From Prevotella brunnea (lineage in GTDB: Bacteria > Bacteroidota > Bacteroidia > Bacteroidales > Bacteroidaceae), in contig NZ_SDIK01000055.1 in NCBI RefSeq assembly GCF_008016795.1, positions 1 to 52,686 on the forward strand: a stretch of 52,686 nucleotides of DNA. Reading direction: 5' to 3'. The notes under the pieces were generated by a model. That model saw only the letters and a program-made list of their open reading frames with translations. It was not told the DNA's origin and did not search any database. A program made the position numbers and the translations under genes. Below are positions 42,900-50,360 of this stretch, in pieces (positions within the stretch are counted from its first letter, which is position 1; every line of letters starts with the position of its first letter).

Positions 42900-42931
42900 T
42901 TTGTTATTATTTGTAATAAGATTTACCTTTG
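42900..42931 (+). promoter_or_regulatory. Promoter of the type IX cargo gene, abutting a C8 tract
   Basis: TTTG at 42900-42903, a 20-bp spacer and TACCTTTG at 42924-42931, a full consensus match. Eight consecutive C residues (42889-42896) end three bases before the -33 box. The leader to 43120 is about 185 nt. Confidence 0.75.
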
Positions 42932-43119
42932 CAGCCAATATCATCTAACATAGACATTTTTGCCATTCAGAGGCTGCTTTTCGAGTTCTTGAATACTTGA
43001 CAATTCGGATAACACCTTAACGGTGCAAGTTATTCTTCCATGACAATAGGAACTCTTTGACGATTCTGCTCTGTGCGTTGATGCTATTCTTAACGCAAAA
43101 AAATCTATTTTTAAACCTA

Positions 43120-45450
43120 ATGTATATGATGTTATTGAGAAAATGTTTATTTGGCATTCTGCTTGGGATGAGCATAATGTCCGTAAAAGCGCAAGGAGGT
43201 TCTGCTCCTGCCATTTATTATGGTGGTCTTGAGGCTACAGCTGAATCTGCGGCTGGACCTAAGAACTATTTTGTGTTGTACAACATCGCTGCCGATTTGT
43301 ATGTGACGCAAGGTGGAAACAACGGTGTGGAAATGATTTTGGAAAACATGCCCTACTATCCGTTCCACATGAATGGCGTACAAGAGAAACAAGGACAACA
43401 TGTTGTCGGAGGTCAGAAATGTAACAAAGTTCATTTCCTTTGCCCAATGAACGGACGTTCAAGTATGCAATACAGCAAAGACATGACGGGTGCTCCCGGC
43501 GAAACACTCCCGGGATTTTACCGATTGAATGGCGCATCCTATCCTTGGGAAGCTGTTCCGGTTGAGGGCTACGATGAGTACACTCATGTCTATAACCTTT
43601 ATTACTACAACTCTGACGGGACTTATCATCCACTTCGAGCAACCGAATCAAAAACGTTGGAGTTGTCAGAGAGCACAGAGGCAGACCCCAATGATTACTA
43701 CGCACAATGGCAATTGGTTCCGCTGCACGAGATTTTACGCGAGTTCGATTTATGGACGCGAATATATTATGGAGAGTCGGCTTCATTTTACATCAACAAC
43801 CCTGATTTCCAACGCGACTGGAGACCGACCTTTTCTTGGGAGAAACCCATGTATCATGATTGGCAACCATATTACCTTACGGTGAGTGGCGGCAACATGA
43901 ATATCAATACGCAGGGCAATCAGCGTCTTGATTGTTTCAACAAGGACTTGTTGCCTGATTACGCTCAAAGTTATTCTGTTGCCAACAAGAAAATTGAGAT
44001 GGGACGAAAATATGCCGATTTGCTGGGTGTGAACGTCACCCGGGCAACGGGTTCCGTAGCCAATCATACGGCAGGTAAATCGGGTATGTTCGTTCAGGCT
44101 GTCAATTTGCCTTTCGATGGTTGGTATAAAGTTTCATGCCAAGGTTTCTATCGCCCCGTAACAAATTCAGACGGAACGAAAAGCTCCGCTTATCTCACAG
44201 CTTTCGTGTCGCCTACAACAGTGTATAAAGTTCCTATGGCTGATCCTGATGTGAATTATTATACATCATACGGTAATTATCTGAACGACTATAAAAATCC
44301 TTTTGTCGATGAATCCGGCATACCGGCGAGAACGTTTGTTAAGAAACCATTGAAGGAAATCGGCACCGATCAAGATTTCTCTACAAATAATTTCACGGAC
44401 GGAGCAAACAGAGATTACATTTGGTCAGGCACACAGTTCAAGGAAGGCAAATATCCTAACGAACTTTACATCTATTTGCCATGGAGTGGGGAAGACGAAA
44501 CCGGTTCTCCTCATATCCTGAATATCGGTATTGTGGCAGATAACATGAACGATAACACAAGATTGAACCAGTATTGGCTGTCGTTCGACAAGTTTAAGTT
44601 GGAATACATCGGTGAAAGTGCTTACCTGCTTGACGAGGATGCTGAAAACATCGACTACATGAAGAACCGGGAATATGAAACTTTGTTGCTCCATGCGAGC
44701 CTTAAACCTCACAAATGGAACACCTTTGTGTCGCCGGTAACGCTTAACGGCGGTCAAGTGAAAGTCGGGTTTGGTCCAAACACAGAGGTTGCCGTGCTCA
44801 GAGAAAAAGCGGAAGGTGATGATGACAACACCATTTATTTCTCGAAAGTGAATATGGATGCGGAACATTATGACTCCGTGGCGATAGAGGCTAATACCCC
44901 TTGTCTCATCAAACCTGACATGGAACCGACACTGCGTCCATGGATGCGGAATTACATAGACTACGACGGCGTCGAAAAACAATTGGCGGACAACATGCGT
45001 ACCTATTTTATACAAGGAACTTCGATGGATAAGCCGGAGACGAGTATCATCAACACACTGACCACAGACCAAAAGACGAAGTACACCTTTGGAAAACTAC
45101 ACATAGAAGGCACACTGACGAAAACAAACAATGCCGTGAAGGTGGGCAACTTTGCCTTGAAAGACAATAAATGGTGGAAACGCACGACCCCGATATGGTC
45201 GAAAGGCTTCCATTGGTGGATAGTAAACGACAAAACACAGAGCGGAGCCAAATCTTACCGGCTGATGGTGGATGACAACATTGTTTCACCAACGAGCATC
45301 AATGGCATCGAGGCAGTGGAAGAGGCAGAACCGCTTGGCGATATTTACACAGTCAGCGGACAACTCGTGCGGAAGAATGCAACTTCCACCGAAGGACTGC
45401 CGGCAGGTTGCTACATTGCCAAAGGAAAGAAATTGGTAGTGAAGTACTAA
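43120..45450 (+). CDS. Large secreted protein with type IX secretion C-terminal sorting tail
   Basis: 776 residues from the ATG at 43120 (ATGs at 43126 and 43129 are alternatives). Signal peptide LLRKCLFGILLGMSIMSVKA ends before QGG. The body has no family I recognise; it is rich in aromatic and acidic residues and looks like several beta-sandwich modules (YNIAADLYVTQGGNNG, FDGWYKVSCQGFYRP, KPHKWNTFVSPVTL). The last ~75 residues fit a type A sorting domain (GDIYTVSGQLVRK, then GLPAGCYIAKGKKLVVKY), so it should be exported and attached at the surface by the type IX system. Followed by a small peptide gene and a terminator; the pair is bracketed by direct repeats. Confidence 0.82.
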   Translation: MYMMLLRKCLFGILLGMSIMSVKAQGGSAPAIYYGGLEATAESAAGPKNYFVLYNIAADLYVTQGGNNGVEMILENMPYYPFHMNGVQEKQGQHVVGGQKCNKVHFLCPMNGRSSMQYSKDMTGAPGETLPGFYRLNGASYPWEAVPVEGYDEYTHVYNLYYYNSDGTYHPLRATESKTLELSESTEADPNDYYAQWQLVPLHEILREFDLWTRIYYGESASFYINNPDFQRDWRPTFSWEKPMYHDWQPYYLTVSGGNMNINTQGNQRLDCFNKDLLPDYAQSYSVANKKIEMGRKYADLLGVNVTRATGSVANHTAGKSGMFVQAVNLPFDGWYKVSCQGFYRPVTNSDGTKSSAYLTAFVSPTTVYKVPMADPDVNYYTSYGNYLNDYKNPFVDESGIPARTFVKKPLKEIGTDQDFSTNNFTDGANRDYIWSGTQFKEGKYPNELYIYLPWSGEDETGSPHILNIGIVADNMNDNTRLNQYWLSFDKFKLEYIGESAYLLDEDAENIDYMKNREYETLLLHASLKPHKWNTFVSPVTLNGGQVKVGFGPNTEVAVLREKAEGDDDNTIYFSKVNMDAEHYDSVAIEANTPCLIKPDMEPTLRPWMRNYIDYDGVEKQLADNMRTYFIQGTSMDKPETSIINTLTTDQKTKYTFGKLHIEGTLTKTNNAVKVGNFALKDNKWWKRTTPIWSKGFHWWIVNDKTQSGAKSYRLMVDDNIVSPTSINGIEAVEEAEPLGDIYTVSGQLVRKNATSTEGLPAGCYIAKGKKLVVKY

Positions 45451-45522
45451 GGAATGCGGTAACGCACCTATGTGAGAATAGTTTATAAGTATTTATAAGA
45501 AACTTTAAGAACATTGAAAGTC

Positions 45523-45708
45523 ATGACAAGAAAAGAAAAAAGATATATTGCGCCACAAACCATGACATACCGCATGGAAACAGAGGCTCCATTGGCAGCA
45601 GATTCACTTAATAGTCAGGTGGGTGATGAACCATCAACCCCCATAGATGAATCCGGAGATAACTGGGATGGCGGCATAGACTCCAAAGAGACAACGCTTG
45701 AGTCATAG
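45523..45708 (+). CDS. Small acidic protein downstream of the type IX cargo gene
   Basis: 61 residues from the ATG at 45523. A basic start (MTRKEKRYIAPQTMTYRM) leads to EAPLAADSLNSQVGDEPS and a strongly acidic tail. Short proteins with a YxxP near the start, a hydrophobic LLA-S/AADS point and an acidic end are frequent in Bacteroidales, often beside secreted proteins, but I know of no assigned function. It may be a peptide released by processing. It lies 72 bp after the cargo gene and just before a strong terminator, so both share a transcript. Confidence 0.65.
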   Translation: MTRKEKRYIAPQTMTYRMETEAPLAADSLNSQVGDEPSTPIDESGDNWDGGIDSKETTLES

Positions 45709-45729
45709 ACTCCGATAAATAGAAGAAGA

Positions 45730-45777
45730 AACAGTCCGGTGCAAGCTTATGCAAGCTTTCCGGACTGTTTCTTTTTT
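45730..45777 (+). terminator. Strong terminator after the cargo/small-peptide unit
   Basis: AACAGTCCGG (45730-45739) pairs with CCGGACTGTT (45760-45769); the apical part carries two AAGCTT copies. A run CTTTTTT follows. Confidence 0.9.
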
Positions 45778-45857
45778 ATTGCCTCAACTGTTATGCAAGT
45801 GTATTGTTGTATTTGCTTTTTGTGAAGATGCATCTTGCAAAATGTTTTCCCGACGAC

Positions 45858-46114
45858 ATGGGAAAAGTTCGATAATGTCCTAAAAATTCTTCATTCATCT
45901 GTCAAAAGCTTACCTTTTGCGTTCCAAAAGCTTACCTTTTGCACTGCAAAAGGTCATGTATCGGAGTGCAAAAGCTAAGCTTTTAAATCGCAATTCGTAT
46001 CGTTCTGATTATCAATAGATTGCAAAGTGCGCCTCGGAGGCAGTTTTTTGTAATGTAATTTCATGGTGATTAGAACACTATTGGGACAAGATAAAGGACT
46101 TTTCATTGCCATAC
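45858..46114. repeat. Direct repeat DR copy 2, containing 22-bp array F (45904-45991)
   Basis: Same orientation and start as copy 1, 3371 bp away. Units start at 45904, 45926, 45948 and 45970 (cores AAAAGCTTACCTTTT twice, AAAAGGTCATGTATC, AAAAGCTAAGCTTTT), with TGATTATCA 14 nt after the last unit. It lies in the 660-bp gap 45709-46368, which besides holds the terminator and a TATCTTTG -7-like box at 46237-46244. Confidence 0.88.
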
Positions 46115-46368
46115 ACGGGTAAGATGACAAGAGGATTTTTTTCAATAGCAATTCCATTTGCTTGATTTTTATCATAAAATTGAAGCTTATTCGCAAAAAA
46201 ACGTATCTTTTTCGCTGTTTAATTCATTATAATGACTATCTTTGCATACATCAACAGAAACACTATTTTATCGAAAGAGGCGCGACAAGGGCTGTTTTTG
46301 GAGCAAAAGCAAATTTGCGACATGAAAAAAACAGCATCGAGGTTACGGCTCATTAATCAACAAAAGAC

Positions 46369-46686
46369 ATGAAGAAATATTTCATCTTTGCATTATTCTT
46401 CACCATCGTTGGTGGCAATCAACTCAACGCGCAAAGCATAAACTATCGCACCTTATCCGCGGAACAGATTCAGGCAATGGCTGAACAAAAAAGGCAGCAG
46501 TACGATGATGTGAAAAGTAGAGCCGACAAGACAAAAGACGAGTTCAAGAACGCTAAAAAAGAATATAAAGCCAAACAAAAAGAATACAAAGAACTGAACA
46601 AACTTCGCAAGCAGCGTAAGAAAGAACTGAAAGAGGTTGAGAAAGCATTAAAACTTCGCTCCAAACTCAGAAAGCTTTCCAATTAG
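46369..46686 (+). CDS. Small exported coiled-coil protein
   Basis: 105 residues. Signal peptide KKYFIFALFFTIVGGNQLNA cut before QSINYRT, then an almost continuous charged helix with heptad-like spacing (MAEQKRQQYDDVKSRADKTK onward), Lys-rich to the end. It should sit in the periplasm or at the surface as a coiled coil. Function unknown; a role like a chaperone or scaffold is possible. A TATCTTTG -7 box at 46237-46244 would give a 120-nt leader. No terminator was seen immediately after it. Confidence 0.7.
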   Translation: MKKYFIFALFFTIVGGNQLNAQSINYRTLSAEQIQAMAEQKRQQYDDVKSRADKTKDEFKNAKKEYKAKQKEYKELNKLRKQRKKELKEVEKALKLRSKLRKLSN

Positions 46687-46882
46687 CTCCATGAAGTTGT
46701 GGCAGGCGTTTGCAGACGGTCTCGCGTTTCATTATCGCTTACTTTCCACACATTCTTTTTTATTTTATGCGTATGTCGCTCTTCAAAAGAGGAATGACAA
46801 TGTATCTTTTGCCCCCAAATGTCCCTGCCTCTGATTCGGCGTTCCTTAAGAGAGAGATCATGGAGAGATAACCGATAAAAAA

Positions 46883-46914
46883 TTTGGGCTTTACAATAAA
46901 AATAGGTATCTTTG
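46883..46914 (+). promoter_or_regulatory. Promoter upstream of the rpoN cluster
   Basis: TTTG at 46883-46886, a 20-bp spacer, TATCTTTG at 46907-46914. The leader to the ATG at 46943 is about 20-25 nt. Confidence 0.75.
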
Positions 46915-46936
46915 CGTTGAAACGAAGATACCTATT
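46901..46936. promoter_or_regulatory. Perfect 12-bp dyad over the -7 box
   Basis: AATAGGTATCTT (46901-46912) and AAGATACCTATT (46925-46936) are perfect inverted arms around 12 bp. The left arm covers most of the -7 box and the right arm lies just past the transcription start, so only one arm is transcribed; this favours a DNA operator over an RNA hairpin. Confidence 0.55.
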
Positions 46937-46942
46937 TTGCTT

Positions 46943-47590
46943 ATGGCAACGCATCCTTTATGGTCTGACGAATACTGGCTTTTGCTGCTGCAAGTGTATT
47001 TACGAGAGCCGGTGGGCATGAAGCCCATGTACTCGAGAAACTTGGTAAAGGTAAGTTTGGAGCTGCACATTCCTCCGCACTATCTCTACGAGCAACAGTT
47101 CTTGTTGAGGCAACGTGGCACGCCTGTCATACAACTGATATGGGACACCTATGCCGAAAATCCTAAAAAGCTGAAAAGAGACGTGAAACGGCTAAGGGAA
47201 ATGAAAGGGTTTGGAAATTCAACACTGTTCTATAAGGACGTGGACGAGAAGCATACCTTTGAGACCGATTTCCTGCCCCTGCCACAAAACAAGGCACTGA
47301 AGCCGGTAATGCTCATCATGATACTCGAACTCTATTTCCGACTCACCCCCATTACGATGGCAGAAGCCACCCCGGAGGTGCGGGAACTGGCGAAAATGAT
47401 GAGACTGAGCACGAGATTGATAGTCGAAATCATGGATGTCTTCCGATTTTGCGACCCCTATCTGAACCGCGACGACTTACTCATTTCACCCCTTTTGCCT
47501 CCTTGTCAGGAGATATGGAACAGATATGGAAACGACAATCCACAAAAACTTTCGGCTTTGGCAGCGCAATTACGCGATTATTTCAGATAG
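46943..47590 (+). CDS. Conserved Bacteroidales protein upstream of rpoN, function unknown
   Basis: 215 residues from the ATG at 46943 (the frame opens at a TTG six bases earlier). Soluble and mostly helical, starting MATHPLWSDEYWLLLLQVYL; other segments are HIPPHYLYEQQFLLRQRGTP and ELAKMMRLSTRLIVEIMDVF. No motif was recognised; the last half has the look of a helix-turn-helix (ELAKMMRLSTRLIVEI) but I would not insist. It is 45 bp upstream of rpoN on the same strand and may share its promoter. Confidence 0.65.
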   Translation: MATHPLWSDEYWLLLLQVYLREPVGMKPMYSRNLVKVSLELHIPPHYLYEQQFLLRQRGTPVIQLIWDTYAENPKKLKRDVKRLREMKGFGNSTLFYKDVDEKHTFETDFLPLPQNKALKPVMLIMILELYFRLTPITMAEATPEVRELAKMMRLSTRLIVEIMDVFRFCDPYLNRDDLLISPLLPPCQEIWNRYGNDNPQKLSALAAQLRDYFR

Positions 47591-47635
47591 AATGTGTTTC
47601 TTTTTTCGTAATTTTGCATCGTAATTCAGGTTATA

Positions 47636-49147
47636 ATGGCTCAAGAACAAATACAGGTACAAGAACAAAAGCAACAACAGGTGCAGCGACTCTCCCAACA
47701 ACAGATGTTGCAAGTGAAGCTGCTCGAAATGCCATTGACCGAATTGGAAGAGAGCGTGAATGCCGAACTCGACGACAACCCTGCCTTGGAAAGGGGAGAT
47801 GAGAAAAGCGATTTCGACGAGAACGCAGAAACAGCAGAAACGACGGGCGATGATTTCGATTCGCAACAGGAAGAGGAAGAACGACAAGACGCACTCGACA
47901 CCGCGCTGGAACGTTTGCAGTCCGATGAAGACCTGCCCACCTTTGAAGGCAGTAGGCAAAACTACAATGCCGACTACGAGGAGATTGTCTATGGCGACAC
48001 CACATCGTTCATCGACAAACTCAATGAACAGGTGGGCGAAAGAGTGCTGACCGAAAAGCAACGAGGCATAATGGAATACCTCATCGGAAGTCTCGACGAT
48101 GACGGCTTGTTAAGAAAAGATTTGGATATCATTGCCGATGAACTTGCCATCTATCACGGAATAGATTGCACGGAGGAAGAAATAGACGGCACATTGCATA
48201 TCCTGCAAGACTTCGACCCTCCCGGAATAGGCGCGCGCACCTTACAGGAATGCCTGCTCCTGCAAGTAGAACGAAAGCTGCAAACCGGACAATGGAAAGC
48301 CGATGAGCAGCTGTATCAGTACATCCGGGAAATTCTCACCAACCATTTCGATGCTTTCACAAAGAAACATTGGGGCAAAATAAAGAGTGCCCTCTCGCTC
48401 TCTGACATCCAAGTAAAGACTTTGCAGAACGAGATTTTGAAGCTCAATCCCAAGCCCGGCTCCTCCATGGGAGAGACAATGGGAAGAAATGTGCAACAGA
48501 TAACGCCCGATTTCATCGTAGATACAGAGGACGACGGAACCATCAGCTTCACGCTCAACCACGGACATTTGCCGGAATTGCACGTGTCTCGGAGCTTCAA
48601 CGAAATGTTGGCAGGCTACAAGGAAAACAAACAGAGCATGAACAAACAGGCAAAGGAGGCACTGCTCTATGTAAAGGAAAAGGTGGATAGAGCCCAAGGC
48701 TTCATAGAGGCAATCAGAAAACGACGCAACACGCTCTACTTAACGATGAAAACCATCATCGACATTCAGCGAAAGTTCTTCCAAGACGGAGATGAGGCAG
48801 ACCTGAAGCCCATGATTCTAAAGGACATCGCCGAAAGAACCGGACTGGATATCTCCACCATCTCACGCGTCAGCAACATCAAATATGCACAAACACGTTG
48901 GGGAACATTCCCTCTCCGTTTCTTCTTTACCGACAGCTACACCACGGAAGAAGGCGAAGAGATGTCCACACGAAAAATAAAAGTCGCACTGAAAGAGGTT
49001 ATTGACCGGGAAAACAAGAAAAAACCACTCAGCGATGAGGCTTTGACCAAGGTGATGAAAGAGAAAGGTTTCCCCATTGCCCGACGCACAATAGCCAAAT
49101 ATCGCGAGCAAATGAGCATTCCGGTGGCAAGACTGCGCAAAGAGTAA
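47636..49147 (+). CDS. rpoN: RNA polymerase sigma-54 factor
   Basis: 503 residues. Region I is Gln/Leu-rich (QQQVQRLSQQQMLQVKLLEM, then LEESVNAELDDNPALE), followed by an acidic region II, the core-binding domain (LIGSLDDDGLLRKDLDIIAD, FDPPGIGARTLQECLLLQ), a helix-turn-helix (DIAERTGLDISTISRVSN) and the RpoN box ARRTIAKYREQMSIP near the C-terminus. It directs transcription from -24/-12 promoters and needs AAA+ activators, none of which is in this window. A TAATTTTG -7-like box is at 47609-47616. Followed by the PAP2-like gene after 5 bp. Confidence 0.97.
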   Translation: MAQEQIQVQEQKQQQVQRLSQQQMLQVKLLEMPLTELEESVNAELDDNPALERGDEKSDFDENAETAETTGDDFDSQQEEEERQDALDTALERLQSDEDLPTFEGSRQNYNADYEEIVYGDTTSFIDKLNEQVGERVLTEKQRGIMEYLIGSLDDDGLLRKDLDIIADELAIYHGIDCTEEEIDGTLHILQDFDPPGIGARTLQECLLLQVERKLQTGQWKADEQLYQYIREILTNHFDAFTKKHWGKIKSALSLSDIQVKTLQNEILKLNPKPGSSMGETMGRNVQQITPDFIVDTEDDGTISFTLNHGHLPELHVSRSFNEMLAGYKENKQSMNKQAKEALLYVKEKVDRAQGFIEAIRKRRNTLYLTMKTIIDIQRKFFQDGDEADLKPMILKDIAERTGLDISTISRVSNIKYAQTRWGTFPLRFFFTDSYTTEEGEEMSTRKIKVALKEVIDRENKKKPLSDEALTKVMKEKGFPIARRTIAKYREQMSIPVARLRKE

Positions 49148-49152
49148 AGAAC

Positions 49153-49770
49153 ATGAGAGAGAAACAAATCATATTGACTGCCAGGGTGGTGAGCATGTTA
49201 TTCACACCATTCTATCTGCCCATTGTGGGCATACTGGCAATCTTTGGCTTCTCCTATCTCAGCACATTCCCATGGCAATTCAAGATTTCGCTTGTGCTGA
49301 TGGTCTATCTTTTCACGGTGCTCATCCCCACATTACTCATCCATATGTATCGACAATATTACGGTTGGACACTCATTCAGTTGGGACAGAAAGAGCGAAG
49401 AATGATACCTTACGTCATATCCGTTCTCTGTTATTTCTGCTGTTTCTACATCATGAGTCTGCTACACCTCCCTCATCTCATCACATCGGTACTCGTGGTG
49501 GCATTGGTGATTCAGGTGTTGTGCGCCATCATCAACGTTTGGTGGAAGATTTCTACACATACGGCAGCCATAGGTGGGGTCTTGGGAGCATTGGTGGCTT
49601 TCTCGATGATACTCAGTTTCAATCCCATTTGGTGGTTTTGTCTTGCCGTCCTCGTCTCGGGAGTTGTCGGTTCCAGTCGCATTATCTTGCGCCAACATTC
49701 GCTGATGCAAGTAACGGCGGGTTTCTTTCTGGGTATCGCGAGTGCATTCTTTACGATAATGATCATTTAA
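49153..49770 (+). CDS. PAP2-superfamily-like membrane protein
   Basis: 205 residues with six hydrophobic spans. The C-terminal part resembles type 2 phosphatidic acid phosphatases: KISTHTAAIGGVLGAL stands where the SGH motif would be and GSSRIILRQHSLMQVTAGFF matches the SR-x5-H motif, but the usual Asp four residues after the His is Gln, and the first KX6RP motif is not obvious. So a lipid phosphatase activity is uncertain. It lies between rpoN (5 bp) and purE (10 bp) in one run of genes. Confidence 0.78.
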   Translation: MREKQIILTARVVSMLFTPFYLPIVGILAIFGFSYLSTFPWQFKISLVLMVYLFTVLIPTLLIHMYRQYYGWTLIQLGQKERRMIPYVISVLCYFCCFYIMSLLHLPHLITSVLVVALVIQVLCAIINVWWKISTHTAAIGGVLGALVAFSMILSFNPIWWFCLAVLVSGVVGSSRIILRQHSLMQVTAGFFLGIASAFFTIMII

Positions 49771-49780
49771 ACATAAAAAA

Positions 49781-50287
49781 ATGAAACCTTTAGTTAGTAT
49801 TATTATGGGGTCAACAAGCGACCTTCCTGTCATGGAAAAGGCTTGTAAGTGGTTGGAACAATACGAAATACCGTTCGAGGTGAACGCACTTTCAGCGCAT
49901 CGCACCCCCGCAGCAGTGGAGAAGTTTGCCAAGGAGGCACAAGAACGAGGCATTAAAGTGATCATTGCCGGAGCAGGCATGGCCGCAGCTCTGCCCGGTG
50001 TCATCGCTGCATCCACCCCTCTGCCTGTCATCGGTGTGCCCATCAAAGGAATGCTCGACGGACTGGATGCCATGCTCTCCATTATTCAGATGCCTCCCGG
50101 CATTCCCGTAGCCACAGTAGGGGTCAATGGAGCACAAAACGCAGCCATTCTTGCCGCAGAGATGATAGCACTCGCCGATGAGGAAGTGGCGAAAAAGGTT
50201 GCCACATGGAAGTCCAAATTGGGCGAGAAGATAGTAAAGGCAAACAAAGAATTGTCGGAAATCAAGGATTATAAGTTTAAGTGCTAA
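49781..50287 (+). CDS. purE: N5-carboxyaminoimidazole ribonucleotide mutase
   Basis: 168 residues, class I PurE length. IIMGSTSDLPVMEKACKWLE is the nucleotide-phosphate loop, NALSAHRTP carries the catalytic His, and IIAGAGMAAALPGVIAA and PVIGVPIKGMLDGLDAMLSI follow. Moves the carboxylate of N5-CAIR to C4 in purine synthesis. PurK is not in the window. Ten bp after the PAP2-like gene. Confidence 0.96.
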   Translation: MKPLVSIIMGSTSDLPVMEKACKWLEQYEIPFEVNALSAHRTPAAVEKFAKEAQERGIKVIIAGAGMAAALPGVIAASTPLPVIGVPIKGMLDGLDAMLSIIQMPPGIPVATVGVNGAQNAAILAAEMIALADEEVAKKVATWKSKLGEKIVKANKELSEIKDYKFKC

Positions 50288-50360
50288 GTCGCTGCCGGAA
50301 GTTCTACCGCGCGAGTAGGTTGAAAGTTCAACAATTCAGGCAGGTCAGCACGCGGAAAGC

